A DNA stretch of 64,000 bases from Rhizobium phaseoli (GTDB lineage Bacteria; Pseudomonadota; Alphaproteobacteria; Rhizobiales; Rhizobiaceae). The stretch lies in contig NZ_ML133565.1 in assembly GCF_003985125.1 (NCBI RefSeq), positions 602,417 to 666,416 on the forward strand, read 5' to 3'. The translations under genes and the position numbers were made by a program. Every line of letters starts with the position of its first letter. Positions within the stretch are counted from its first letter, which is position 1. Below, piece after piece: positions 53,801 to 62,588 of this stretch. The notes under the pieces are model-generated. The model ran no database searches, was not told the origin of the DNA, and was given only the letters and a program-made list of their open reading frames with translations.

Positions 53801-56108
53801 CCGCAACGACAGCGTCGTCCTCTCGATCGCCTCGCTCATCGGAAACGATACGGATCCGAATGGCGATGCGATGACGATTTCGGCTGTCGGCAATGCCGTC
53901 AACGGCACGGTGACGCTCAACAAGCAGAACGGCACCATCACCTTCACGCCAACCAATAATTATTCGGGGCCGGCAAGCTTCACCTATACGCTGTCGGACG
54001 GGCGCGGCGGCACGGACCAGGGCAATGTCAGCCTCACCGTGGACCCGGGCCCTTCGGGGGAGACGCTGTTCAAGTCGAGCGAAGGACCGTCGGGCGCAAG
54101 CTACAACGAGGGCCAGTCGCTGGAACTCGGCATGCGGTTCTCCGCTTCGTCGAGCGGCATGGTGACCGGCGTCCGCTTCTACAAGGCATCAGGCGATACC
54201 GGCCCGCATACCGGCTCGCTGTGGACATCCGATGGCAGGCTGGTCGCGACCGTCACCTTCGCCGACAGCGGATCGCTGAGCGGCTGGCAGACCGCGACAT
54301 TCTCGAACCCGGTGCATATCCTGGCCGGCACGACCTATGTCGCCTCCTACCACACGACCGGCTCCTATGTGGCAACGGCAAACTATTTCACGACCGCCCA
54401 CAGCAATGGCTCGCTGACGGCGCTTGCCGGCAGTAACGGCGTCTTTGCCGATGGCTCCGGTTTCCCGACCTCCAGTTACCAGTCGTCGAACTACTGGGTG
54501 GATGTCGTCTATAACCAGACGAGCAACGTGCTGCCGGTCGCCGCCAATGACAATGGCTACACGACCTATTCCAGCACGGCGCTGTCGATTGCCGCAGCCA
54601 GCCTGCTTACAAACGACACCGATGGCGATGGCGACCTGCTCAGCATCACCGGCGTCAATGGTGCGGTCCACGGAACGGTGAGCTTCAACAGCCAGACCAA
54701 GACCGTCATTTTCACGCCGACGGCGGGTTATGCCGGCGCGGCGAGCTTCTCCTATACGGTTTCAGACGGGTTTGGCGGCACGGCGTCGGCCACGGTCAGT
54801 CTCACCGTCAACACGCCGCCGGCCGGGGGGGCGACGTCGAGCCTGTTCACCGGCGCCGATACGTCGGGGATTGCCGCCGCCAATGACGCCAGCTCGGTCG
54901 AACTCGGTGTCAAGTTCATCGCTTCCGCCAACGGCCAGATTACCGGGCTCACCTATTACAGGGGCGCCCAGGATACCGGCACGCATGTTGGCTCGCTGTG
55001 GACGACGAGCGGCCAGCTGCTGGCTCAGGCGACCTTCATCAACGAAACGGCGAGCGGCTGGCAGACGGTTTCCTTTACCCAGCCGATCAATGTTTCAGCC
55101 GGCACTATTTATGTGGCGAGCTACCATTCGAATGGCTTCTATTCGGCCACTGCGAACTACTTCGTGACAGACTATTCGAACGGTGTGCTGACGGCGCCGT
55201 CGAGTACGACGAGCGGCGGCAACGGCCTTTATGCCTATGGCACCAGCAGCCTGTTTCCGACCGCCTCCTACAATGCGAGCAATTATTGGATCGACGTGCT
55301 CTATCAGCAGGGCGGCGGGCAAAATACGGTTCCGGTCGCCGCCAATGACAGCGGCTTCTCGACCAACACGGGCACGCCGATCACCATCCAGGCCGCGGCG
55401 CTTCTGGCAAACGACAGCGATGGCGATGGCGATCCGCTGGCGATCACGGGCGTCAGTGGGGCGGTCAACGGCGCGGTCGCCTGGAATGCTCAGGCCCAGA
55501 CGGTGACGTTTACGCCGACGGCAGGCTATTCGGGACCGGCGAGCTTCAGTTACGCGATCTCGGACGGCAAGGGCGGCACGGCATCGGCTCAGGTGGCGCT
55601 CACCGTCAACAGCGGAGCCGCGGGTCCGGAGCAGAACCTCTTTGCATCAAACGCGACGCCCTCGGTCGTCTCGGTCAACGACAACCAGCAGGTCAATCTC
55701 GGCATGAGGTTCCAGGCCGATGCCGCCGGCTGGATCAGCGCCATCCGCTTCTACAAGGGCGCCGACAATACCGGTCCGCACAACGGCTATCTGTGGACCG
55801 CTTCCGGCACGCTTCTCGGCAGCGTCACCTTCAACAACGAGACGGCGAGCGGCTGGCAGACCGCGCAGCTCAGCCAACAGATCGCCATCCAGGCGGATAC
55901 GACTTACGTCGTGTCCTACTCCACCAACGGCAATTATTCGGCGACCGGCAATTATTTTGCCAGCGACGTGACGAATGGAGACCTGAAGGCATCAGGCGGC
56001 AACAACGGCGTCTATGCCTATGGATCGGGCGGGCTGTTCCCGACCGCCAGCTATAACAGCACGAACTACTACGTGGACGTGGCATTCAAACCGCAGCTCG
56101 CGGCGTAA
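50826..56108 (+). CDS. Giant dimethylformamidase-like/DUF4082 protein 2
   Basis: 1760 aa from the ATG at 50826, with GGGGA ten bases upstream; the ATG at 50811 in frame is an alternative. An Ala/Ser/Thr-rich lead (about 1-205) contains no signal peptide. The dimethylformamidase-like domain (about 207-711) shares GHDEYW (469-474) and FWSGNECYW (494-502) with protein 1. An Ig-like module (723-816) follows, then four DUF4082 domains (822-975, 1078-1233, 1337-1494, 1603-1758) alternating with three cadherin-like modules (NDTDxxGD.. patterns; 977-1073, 1235-1331, 1502-1595). It ends AFKPQLAA. The repeat units are more diverged than those of protein 1, so this is not a recent copy. Probable type I secretion substrate. 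Confidence 0.85.
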   Translation: MRRIHVSNREYLSIFGGALSICRAPPSWSATLGPTTVVSSTGTDGSPGFASQGSATVQSSFTGTVTSSLISPGDVQSSPRSSTAMPAPAADGGARDTSTKTASAAAVFDTSSSTSERTVLGPDPYEEAATLPAAPALTGVTSGTDSGSGETAAAVPSSSSVAAASLRLQTSVASLSVAPSSGSSAETTAAPTALAAPATATPVATPNKIALENLKQGNPISEWGLEGDGNGTIQGFATEISTNIGQTVDFKIATDSTHYRIDIYRMGYYGGLGARKVDSIEQQLTTAQIQPHPIVDMSLGLIDCGNWSVSASWQIPTDAVSGVYFAKLVREDGTEDASIIPFVVRDDASTSNIVFQTSDTTWQAYNAWGGASLYYGEVPVDPANMIGYLPPNCSCGLQAIGRASAVSYNRPIITNTSPIGGSHDYIFGAESSAISWLEQNGYDVSYISGVDAARSGSLLLNHDAYLSVGHDEYWSAEQRANVEAARDAGVNLAFWSGNECYWKVRWESSIDGSGQAYRTMVCYKETWGTSTDPSNVGTGTWRDPRYADPGQEPENSLTGTMFQVDSYRQDTISIPYDYSNLRFWRNTDVSELHEGDTYNLVQNLLGYEWDSDVENGFRPDGLINLSLSTVSVSTYLRDYGTTVGDAVATHSLTMYRAASGALVFGAGTVFWSWGLSDNHQGPTTSTDRNVQQAMVNMFADMGIQPTTLDASLILATQSTDTLKPTSTISSPLVGASFLEGQHVTITGTAQDFGGGIIAGVEISTDGGQHWFKATGRESWSYNWVVQASGTYTIMSRAVDDSVNMEAPSAGKQVTVTLPGTQGLWTLADKPAVEMAIDRDSVELGLRFQATTAGYVEGIRFYKGFYNIGDHAVSLWSADGTLLATGVSVGESLSGWQTVMFSSPIQITAGTTYVASYHTNGYYSATDNYFGGTYASGALKVVDGGGVYAYGDNAGIFPGQNLGTGTNYWVDVVFDAGPNSAPVATDDTGLTLTRNDSVVLSIASLIGNDTDPNGDAMTISAVGNAVNGTVTLNKQNGTITFTPTNNYSGPASFTYTLSDGRGGTDQGNVSLTVDPGPSGETLFKSSEGPSGASYNEGQSLELGMRFSASSSGMVTGVRFYKASGDTGPHTGSLWTSDGRLVATVTFADSGSLSGWQTATFSNPVHILAGTTYVASYHTTGSYVATANYFTTAHSNGSLTALAGSNGVFADGSGFPTSSYQSSNYWVDVVYNQTSNVLPVAANDNGYTTYSSTALSIAAASLLTNDTDGDGDLLSITGVNGAVHGTVSFNSQTKTVIFTPTAGYAGAASFSYTVSDGFGGTASATVSLTVNTPPAGGATSSLFTGADTSGIAAANDASSVELGVKFIASANGQITGLTYYRGAQDTGTHVGSLWTTSGQLLAQATFINETASGWQTVSFTQPINVSAGTIYVASYHSNGFYSATANYFVTDYSNGVLTAPSSTTSGGNGLYAYGTSSLFPTASYNASNYWIDVLYQQGGGQNTVPVAANDSGFSTNTGTPITIQAAALLANDSDGDGDPLAITGVSGAVNGAVAWNAQAQTVTFTPTAGYSGPASFSYAISDGKGGTASAQVALTVNSGAAGPEQNLFASNATPSVVSVNDNQQVNLGMRFQADAAGWISAIRFYKGADNTGPHNGYLWTASGTLLGSVTFNNETASGWQTAQLSQQIAIQADTTYVVSYSTNGNYSATGNYFASDVTNGDLKASGGNNGVYAYGSGGLFPTASYNSTNYYVDVAFKPQLAA

Positions 56109-56157
56109 CGCCCACGCGGATGCAAGACCAAGCATGCCGTAAAGTGTGAGAGTATCG

Positions 56158-57390
56158 ATGATGCGTACAGATATCAGATTGCCGGTTACGGTTCTCGCCG
56201 GGTTTCTCGGCGCCGGGAAGACGACTGTCCTCAATCATGTCCTGAGCAATCGGGAGGGTCGTCGGGTTGCTGTCATCGTCAACGATATGAGCGAGGTCAA
56301 CATCGATGCGGATCTCGTGCGCGAGGGGAGCGCAGACCTCTCGCGCACGGACGAGACGCTTGTGGAGCTCACCAACGGATGCATCTGCTGCACGCTGCGC
56401 GAGGATCTCCTGAGTGAGGTCAGGCGGCTGGCAGCCGCCGGCCGTTTCGACTATCTGCTGATCGAGGGCACCGGCATTGCCGAACCGCTGCCTGTTGCAG
56501 CCACCTTCTCCTTCCGCGATGAAAGCGGAGCGGCCCTTTGCGACGTGGCAAGGCTCGACACGATGGTTTGCGTCGTCGATGCGGTCAATCTGCTCGCCGA
56601 TTACCAGAGCGCCGAGTTTCTTGCCGATCGCGGCGAAAGGCGTGACGGGGACGATGAGCGCAAGCTCGTGGAATTGCTCGTCGAGCAGATCGAATTTTCC
56701 GATGTCGTCATCATCAACAAGGCAGGCGATGTGCCCTGCGCCGAACTTGCCGAGGTTCGCCGGGTCGTCGCGGCACTGAATCCGGATGCCCAAGTCATCG
56801 AAGCGGTCTTCGGCCAGGTGCCGCTCGGCGCGATTCTCGATACCGGCCTCTTCAGCGAGGCGAAGGCCGCCCGCCATCCGCTCTGGCACAAGGAACTCTT
56901 CGGTTGGGGCGACCATGTGCCGGAGACCGAGGAATACGGCATCAGAAGCTTCGTCTATCGCAGCCGCCGGCCGTTTGATCCCTCAAAACTGCAGGGTTTC
57001 CTCGGCAGAAAATGGCCGGGCCTCATCCGGGCAAAGGGGCATTTCTGGCTTGCGACGAGGCCGGACGAGATCGGTTTGCTCTCGATCGCCGGCACCCAGT
57101 GCCGCATCGATACCAGGGGTTACTGGTGGGCCTCCGTGCCGAAGGTGCAGTGGCCACGCTTTCCGCAGTTTCGCCAACTCATCGACCGGCATTGGGACGA
57201 AGTCTGGGGCGACCGCCGCCAGGAGCTCGTCTTCATCGGCGCCGGCTTCGACGAAGGAGCAATCAGGGTCGCACTCGACGACTGCCTGACCGGTGAGGAG
57301 ACAGGCTTCGATCCGCAGACGGCCGTCGGGCTCCGGGACCCGTTTCCAGCGTGGCCGCACGGGGCTGTCCACGCACATTCGAGCGGCTAG
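56158..57390 (+). CDS. CobW-family GTPase / metallochaperone 2 (COG0523)
   Basis: 410 aa from the ATG at 56158, preceded by GAGAG; a GTG at 56146 is possible. Walker [12 protein letters not shown] starts near residue 15, the CxCC motif is C75-I-C77-C78 in [12 protein letters not shown], and NK in VVIINKAG again lacks the usual aspartate. C-terminal [34 protein letters not shown] is nearly the same as in the first CobW protein, so the two are paralogues. The tail [11 protein letters not shown] adds histidines that could bind metal. It starts 49 bases after giant protein 2, the same order as in the first pair. Confidence 0.9.
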   Translation: MMRTDIRLPVTVLAGFLGAGKTTVLNHVLSNREGRRVAVIVNDMSEVNIDADLVREGSADLSRTDETLVELTNGCICCTLREDLLSEVRRLAAAGRFDYLLIEGTGIAEPLPVAATFSFRDESGAALCDVARLDTMVCVVDAVNLLADYQSAEFLADRGERRDGDDERKLVELLVEQIEFSDVVIINKAGDVPCAELAEVRRVVAALNPDAQVIEAVFGQVPLGAILDTGLFSEAKAARHPLWHKELFGWGDHVPETEEYGIRSFVYRSRRPFDPSKLQGFLGRKWPGLIRAKGHFWLATRPDEIGLLSIAGTQCRIDTRGYWWASVPKVQWPRFPQFRQLIDRHWDEVWGDRRQELVFIGAGFDEGAIRVALDDCLTGEETGFDPQTAVGLRDPFPAWPHGAVHAHSSG

Positions 57391-57438
57391 TGCGTCCCGC
57401 TGGACGTGTGACGCTTTGATCAACAAGAGGAGAGAACA

Positions 57439-57744
57439 ATGAACAATGAACTTTACGCAGACGGCATCGGCGAAATCACCATTACCGGAACGATCGTGCG
57501 CATCGACCTGATGTCGCTTTCGGCGACCGACCGTGACGCCAACAACAACCCGAAGCCGGTCTTCCGCCAGCGCATCATCATGCCTGTCGATGCCTTCGCC
57601 AATGCGGTCGATCTCATGCAGAAGGCGCTTGGCGGGTTGGTCGAAGCCGGCGCGGTTCGTCGCGTTGCCGATATGTCAGGGGCGGCGGCCGAGATCCAGT
57701 CGGCGCCGGTCGGCGCTTCGAACGCTTCGCCGAACTTCAACTGA
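57439..57744 (+). CDS. Small protein of unknown function in secretion operon
   Basis: 101 aa with a strong AGGAGAG seven bases upstream of the ATG. It begins MNNELYADGIGEITITGTIVRIDL, a beta-strand-like stretch, followed by FRQRIIMPVDAFANAVDLMQKALGGLVEAG, an amphipathic helix with the charge pattern of a DNA- or partner-binding module. No signal peptide, membrane helix or cysteine is present. It is followed 44 bases later by the type I secretion ABC gene. I do not recognise the family; a regulator or secretion accessory is possible. Confidence 0.7.
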   Translation: MNNELYADGIGEITITGTIVRIDLMSLSATDRDANNNPKPVFRQRIIMPVDAFANAVDLMQKALGGLVEAGAVRRVADMSGAAAEIQSAPVGASNASPNFN

Positions 57745-57788
57745 TAGAACAAATATCGCCTCGGTTCGTATTGGGTTTCGGGTGGGCC

Positions 57789-59933
57789 ATGAGTGGTTTT
57801 CTGCATACCAACCTGCACTGTCTGGCGCTCGTCGCGCGTCATCATGGCGTCGATCTTGCGCCTGAGCGCTTACAGCACGATTATGCCGTCGGCAACGATC
57901 CCGTTGCCGTGCGGCAGCTGCTGCGCATGGCGAAGGATGCCGGCCTCAGAGCCCGGCATCTGACGCTCGACTGGCGATCCCTGTTTCAGCTCGGCCAGGC
58001 CTTTCCGGTGCTGGCGGAACTGACGAACGGCAATTGGGTGGTGATCGCCGACGCCGTCGGGAGCGGCGAGGACGAGAGAATTCGCGTTCTCGACCCGCTG
58101 GCGTCACGCGCCGAAGCGATGATGCTCAGCGAAGAGCAATTCGCCAAGGCCTGGCTTGGATCGGTGGTTCTGCTGAAACGCAACTATCGCATGTCCGATG
58201 AGGACCGGCCTTTCGGCTTCCGCTGGTTCGTGCCTGAAATCATCAGGCAGCGCAGCTTCTTCCGCGATGTCGCGCTCGCTGCCTTCGTCCTTTACGGCCT
58301 CGGACTGACAACCCCGATGTTCTTTCAGCTGGTGATCGACAAGGTGCTCGTACATCAGAGCTATGCGACACTGACGGTTCTGACGATCGGTATCGCCGTG
58401 GCGCTCGTCTTCGACGCGACCTTCAGCTTCCTGCGCCGCTATCTCCTGCTCTACGCGACCAACAGGATCGACATCCGGGTGGCGACCCGCACTTTCGGCC
58501 ATCTGCTCAATCTGCCGATCGCGCTCTTCGAGCAGGCCTCTGCCGGCGTGCTCGTCAAGCATATGCAGCAGACGGGGCGTATCCGCGAATTCCTGACCGG
58601 CCGGCTGTTCCTGACGCTTCTCGACGGCGTGTCCCTCTTTGTCTTCGTGCCGATCCTGCTTCTCTACAGCGTCAAGCTGACGCTCGTGGTTCTCGGCTTC
58701 GCAGCGCTTGTCGGCCTGGTGGTGATGCTGCTGGTCGGGCCGTTCCAGCGCCGCCTGCAGGCGCTCTATCAGGCGGAAGGCGACCGCCAGGCCCTGCTGG
58801 TGGAAACCGTGCACGGCATGCGCACGGTCAAATCGCTGGCGCTGGAACCGCGCCAGCGCAAGGTTTGGGACGATTATTCGGCCCAGTCGATCTCGGTGCG
58901 TTTCCGGGTCGAGAAGATTTCGACCATCGCCCAATCGATGACCGGCCTTCTGGAAAAGCTGATGAGTGTGGCGATCATCGGCCTCGGCGCGCTCGATGTC
59001 TTCAACGGCGCGATGACCATCGGCGCGCTCGTTGCCTTTAACATGCTCGCCGGCCGCGTCTCCGGACCTCTGGTGCAGATCGTCACCATGGTGCACGAAT
59101 ATCAGGAAGTGGCGCTGTCGGTGCGCATGCTCGGCGAGATCATGACCCAGCGGCCGGAGCAGGCGGGGCGCGGGCGCGGTGTCCGCCCGCGGCTGCAGGG
59201 GCGCATCGAGTTCGATCGGGTCACCTTCCGCTACGCTCCCGACAGCGCGCCGGCGCTCGACAACGTCTCCTTCGCCATTCCGGCCGGCTCGGTGTTCGGC
59301 GTGGTCGGCAAGAGCGGCTCGGGCAAGACGACGATCACCCGGCTCATCCAGGGTCTCTATCAGAGCCAGGAAGGGCTGGTGCGCATGGACGGATATGACA
59401 GCCGCGAGATCGACCTCGTGCATCTTCGAACCAGCATCGGCGTCGTGCTGCAGGACAATTTCCTGTTCCGCGGCTCGGTCCGCGACAATATCGCCGCCGC
59501 CAAGCCGGATGCCAGCATCGAGGAGATCATGGAGGTTGCCCGCATCGCCGGCGCCGAAGAGTTCATCGAACGGCTGCCGCGCGGCTTCGACACGATGCTG
59601 GAGGAAAACGCCGCCAACCTGTCGGGCGGACAGAAGCAGCGCCTGGCGATCGCCCGCGCGCTGATCACCGACCCGAAGCTGTTGATTTTCGATGAGGCGA
59701 CGAGCGCGCTGGACCCTGACAGCGAGGCGATCATCCGCGACAATCTCAGCCGCATCGCGGCCGGCCGTACCGTCATCATCGTCTCGCACCGGCTTTCGAC
59801 GCTCGTCAATGCCGATGCCATTCTCGTCGTCGAACGTGGCAAGGTCGCCGATATTGGCCGGCACGATCAGCTTGTATCGCGCTGCATGACCTATCGCCAC
59901 CTGTGGTCCCAGCAGATGAGGCAGGTTGCATGA
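57789..59933 (+). CDS. Type I secretion ABC transporter with C39-like domain
   Basis: 714 aa from the ATG at 57789, GGGTGGG upstream. Residues 1-130 form a C39-like domain: HCLALVARHHGVDLAPERLQHDY keeps the fold but lacks the catalytic cysteine position, and the catalytic histidine is asparagine in GNWVVI. It thus acts as a substrate-binding CLD, as in HlyB. Six membrane helices span about 155-440. The ATPase has Walker A GKSGSGKTT (about 506-514), LSGGQKQRLAIARAL (about 610-625) and DEATSALD. It powers export of unfolded substrates straight across both membranes together with the HlyD-like gene and a TolC-type channel (not in this window). Confidence 0.93.
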   Translation: MSGFLHTNLHCLALVARHHGVDLAPERLQHDYAVGNDPVAVRQLLRMAKDAGLRARHLTLDWRSLFQLGQAFPVLAELTNGNWVVIADAVGSGEDERIRVLDPLASRAEAMMLSEEQFAKAWLGSVVLLKRNYRMSDEDRPFGFRWFVPEIIRQRSFFRDVALAAFVLYGLGLTTPMFFQLVIDKVLVHQSYATLTVLTIGIAVALVFDATFSFLRRYLLLYATNRIDIRVATRTFGHLLNLPIALFEQASAGVLVKHMQQTGRIREFLTGRLFLTLLDGVSLFVFVPILLLYSVKLTLVVLGFAALVGLVVMLLVGPFQRRLQALYQAEGDRQALLVETVHGMRTVKSLALEPRQRKVWDDYSAQSISVRFRVEKISTIAQSMTGLLEKLMSVAIIGLGALDVFNGAMTIGALVAFNMLAGRVSGPLVQIVTMVHEYQEVALSVRMLGEIMTQRPEQAGRGRGVRPRLQGRIEFDRVTFRYAPDSAPALDNVSFAIPAGSVFGVVGKSGSGKTTITRLIQGLYQSQEGLVRMDGYDSREIDLVHLRTSIGVVLQDNFLFRGSVRDNIAAAKPDASIEEIMEVARIAGAEEFIERLPRGFDTMLEENAANLSGGQKQRLAIARALITDPKLLIFDEATSALDPDSEAIIRDNLSRIAAGRTVIIVSHRLSTLVNADAILVVERGKVADIGRHDQLVSRCMTYRHLWSQQMRQVA

Positions 59934-61372
59934 GCGCGCACGCGAGAAAACCCAACGAGAACCTGCCGGCCCCCATGGACAATGGGCAGTCGAACGAGAG
60001 CCACTCAAGCAAGGGGAGGGAGCTCATCGCCCGCCCGCCACTGCCGCCGGTCATTGCTGAATTCCAGTCCGATGCCGTCGAGCTCGAGGAACGCGCACCG
60101 CCGCGGGTCGCCCGAATGACTCTATATTGCGTGACAGCGCTGATTGCTTCGGCGATCATCTGGGCTTCGGTCTCGTCGATCGATGAGGTGGTGATTGCGC
60201 CCGGCAAGCTCGTCACCACTCAGCCGACTATCGTCGTCCAGCCGCTCGAAACCTCGATCATCCGCACGATCGACGTCAAGGCCGGCGAAGTGGTGCATGC
60301 CGGCCAGACGCTGGCGACGCTCGATGCCACCTTCAGCCAGGCCGATGTCGGTCAGTTGAAGACAAAGTTCTCCGCTCTCGACGCGCAGGTGAAGCGGCTT
60401 GAGACCGAGCTGACCGGCGAGGACTATTCGAAGGTCGCCGGCAATACGCCGGACGAACAGTTGCAGGTGCAGCTGTTCGGCCAACGGCGCGCCTTCTACA
60501 CCGCGCAGCTGAAGAATTTCGAGCAGCAAATCGCCGGCCAGTCCTCCGTCCTTGCGGCAAACCGCAACCAGGAGGCCGTGCTGAACGACCGGCGCGATAA
60601 CCTCTCACTGATCGAGGCGACACGAAAGAAGCTCTATGACACGGAAAGCGGCTCGCTGCTGACCATGCTCGGCTCGCGCGACGCCCGCCTTGATGTCGAG
60701 GCCGATATCACTGCCGTGCGCGGCAAGGCCGACGAGGCAGCTCACACCTATGCCAAGCTGCTCGCCGACCGTCAGGCCTTTATCGAGGATTTCCGCCGCG
60801 CCGCGATGGAACAGCTGGCCGACCTGCGCAGCCAGCGCGACATGGCGGGTGAAGAGCTGAAGAAACTGGAGCTGCGCCGCAATATGGTGGCGCTGACTGC
60901 GCCGGCCGATGCCGTCGTGCTCGATCTGGCGCAACGTTCGGTCGGTTCGGTGGTGCGGGAGGCCGAACCGGTTGTCACGCTGGTGCCGATCAACGTGCCG
61001 CTCGAAGCCGAAGTGTCGATCAATACGCGCGATATCGGCCGGGTGGCCGTCGGCAAGGAAGCGCGCATCAAGCTCGATGCCTATCCCTTCCAGAAATATG
61101 GCACCGCCTCCGGCGAAGTGAGAACCATCAGCCAGGACACCTTTCTAACCGGCCAACAAGAGCAGACAGCCACCCCCGGCCAGCCGGCCGCCCCCTTCTT
61201 CAAGGCGCGGATCCTGCTTGCCGATACCCGGCTGAATGTCGCGGATGTGCCGGTGCGGCTGCTTCCCGGCATGACCGTGTCGACGGAAATCAAGGTCGGC
61301 AACCGCACGGTGATCTCGTATTTCCTGTATCCGTTGCTGCGCGGACTCGATAGCGCGATACGTGAACCGTAG
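59930..61372 (+). CDS. HlyD-family type I secretion membrane fusion protein
   Basis: 480 aa from the ATG at 59930, ATGA overlap with the ABC gene. A cytoplasmic tail of about 62 residues precedes one membrane helix (about 63-82). The lipoyl-like halves are VVQPLETSIIRTIDVKAGEVVHAGQTL and LTAPADAVVLDLAQRSVGSVVREAEP; a long helical hairpin in between (about 135-320) contains heptads. The C-terminus has the beta-barrel and the KARILLADTRL..LLPGMTVSTEIKVGNRTVISYFLYPLLRG block of HlyD. It bridges the ABC pump to the outer-membrane channel. Confidence 0.93.
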   Translation: MSAHARKPNENLPAPMDNGQSNESHSSKGRELIARPPLPPVIAEFQSDAVELEERAPPRVARMTLYCVTALIASAIIWASVSSIDEVVIAPGKLVTTQPTIVVQPLETSIIRTIDVKAGEVVHAGQTLATLDATFSQADVGQLKTKFSALDAQVKRLETELTGEDYSKVAGNTPDEQLQVQLFGQRRAFYTAQLKNFEQQIAGQSSVLAANRNQEAVLNDRRDNLSLIEATRKKLYDTESGSLLTMLGSRDARLDVEADITAVRGKADEAAHTYAKLLADRQAFIEDFRRAAMEQLADLRSQRDMAGEELKKLELRRNMVALTAPADAVVLDLAQRSVGSVVREAEPVVTLVPINVPLEAEVSINTRDIGRVAVGKEARIKLDAYPFQKYGTASGEVRTISQDTFLTGQQEQTATPGQPAAPFFKARILLADTRLNVADVPVRLLPGMTVSTEIKVGNRTVISYFLYPLLRGLDSAIREP

Positions 61373-61682
61373 GCCGGCGGATCGGTTGGCTGAAAACCAG
61401 TTCCGAGTGAGCTTCGAGGCAGATGCCGCGTCTCATCGTCTGCGGTTTGGGTCGCCTGCATGTTCGTGAAGTCTCACCGCTTGACGCTATATGAGACTAA
61501 CCTCACACTCGCAGTGTCGAAGGTGAGTCGAGCAGACCGTACCGTTTTTCAGATGCGTTGCTCACCTTCAGCAGGAGCCGCGACCAGGGTTGATCGATCC
61601 GAGCCCGATTGGTCGCAAAGAGAATCGAGGTCGATCGACTTCGAACGCGCACCGGTTCCTATTTTGTTTGTGAGGCCGCGCC
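61373..61682. other. Intergenic, nothing recognised
   Basis: 310 bases after the HlyD-like gene with no gene, repeat or strong hairpin that I can see. The promoter for the following gene may lie here. Confidence 0.5.
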
Positions 61683-62588
61683 GTGGATAAGGTGTCATCA
61701 GCCGTCGATCCTCCTGGCGGTGGCCCGCGTTCACACCGGAATTTCCCGTGGCGGAACGTCCCCCGCTGGCTGCTTTGGCCAGTGCTTTTGATCGGCATGT
61801 TGCTCGTAGCGGGCATCGTCGTGTTTTTCGGCGGAAGCGACCGTCTCGAAGGTCCGCCTGGGCGCGTTGAAGATCGATCTCTCGATAAGGCTGCCCCGTC
61901 ATCGGAAACCGCCGCCCGCCGTGATGATGAGGCTGCTTCTCCTCTCCGGCCGACGTCGATATCGCCGCAGCTGATCGAGGTCCCGAAGCCGGAGCTGGCA
62001 GGTGAGTTTCTGCGGATGTGGCGCGTCTCGGGGTCGAATATTTGCTCTGCTCTTCGAGAGGCCGGTATCGCGGTGAGCGAGTGGAAAGCCGCGTCGATGC
62101 GCAATCGCAATTATGAATGTTATTTTCAGCGCGTTTACGAACGGGACGAGACGCGTCCCCTGAGTTCCACCTTCCTCAAAGTTCGTGGAAATGAAATGGG
62201 CGAGATTGTTGAGGTCCGCGCCAGGATCATCGGGCCGACGACCGACGATGAGGGGCGTCTCGCCCCGGCCATCCTGCGCATGTTCGAGATCATTGTGAAG
62301 CAGGCGTGCTGGCGTGATTTAGAGGATAGTCTTACGTCGATCCAAAAGCTTCGAAATGTAGAATACGAAAGGTTCGGCGCCTATCTCAGTTTCAAGCGCG
62401 AAGCCGACGGCGGAAGCAATTTTGATTTTGTTCTTGGTCTTAAGGCGACCTCAGCGTCGCAGATGAGGACCAAGACCTATTTTTCGCCGGAGCGCTGGCT
62501 AACCGGAACCGATCGCCGCAATGTTTCCGGGAACGTGATCCTCACGGACCGCTCGGGCACGTCCATGTTAGCCAATTGTGCAAATTGA
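61683..62588 (+). CDS. Membrane-anchored protein of unknown function
   Basis: 301 aa from a GTG at 61683 with GAGG eight bases upstream; the first ATG comes only inside the membrane helix. One transmembrane helix (about 29-48, WLLWPVLLIGMLLVAGIVVFF) follows a short proline-rich tail, then a Pro/Ser-rich linker (about 50-100). A soluble domain with a cysteine pair (SNICSALREAGI and NYECYFQRVY) and later CWRDLEDSLTSIQ ends the protein. The soluble part is probably periplasmic. It resembles a rhizobial family I remember as DUF6030, without certainty. Neighbours give no functional clue. Confidence 0.72.
   Translation: MDKVSSAVDPPGGGPRSHRNFPWRNVPRWLLWPVLLIGMLLVAGIVVFFGGSDRLEGPPGRVEDRSLDKAAPSSETAARRDDEAASPLRPTSISPQLIEVPKPELAGEFLRMWRVSGSNICSALREAGIAVSEWKAASMRNRNYECYFQRVYERDETRPLSSTFLKVRGNEMGEIVEVRARIIGPTTDDEGRLAPAILRMFEIIVKQACWRDLEDSLTSIQKLRNVEYERFGAYLSFKREADGGSNFDFVLGLKATSASQMRTKTYFSPERWLTGTDRRNVSGNVILTDRSGTSMLANCAN

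Noticed and set aside
58104..60008. A 634-codon open frame antisense to the type I secretion ABC gene
   Set aside because: Composition is highly charged and repetitive; the sense strand encodes a clear ABC transporter.
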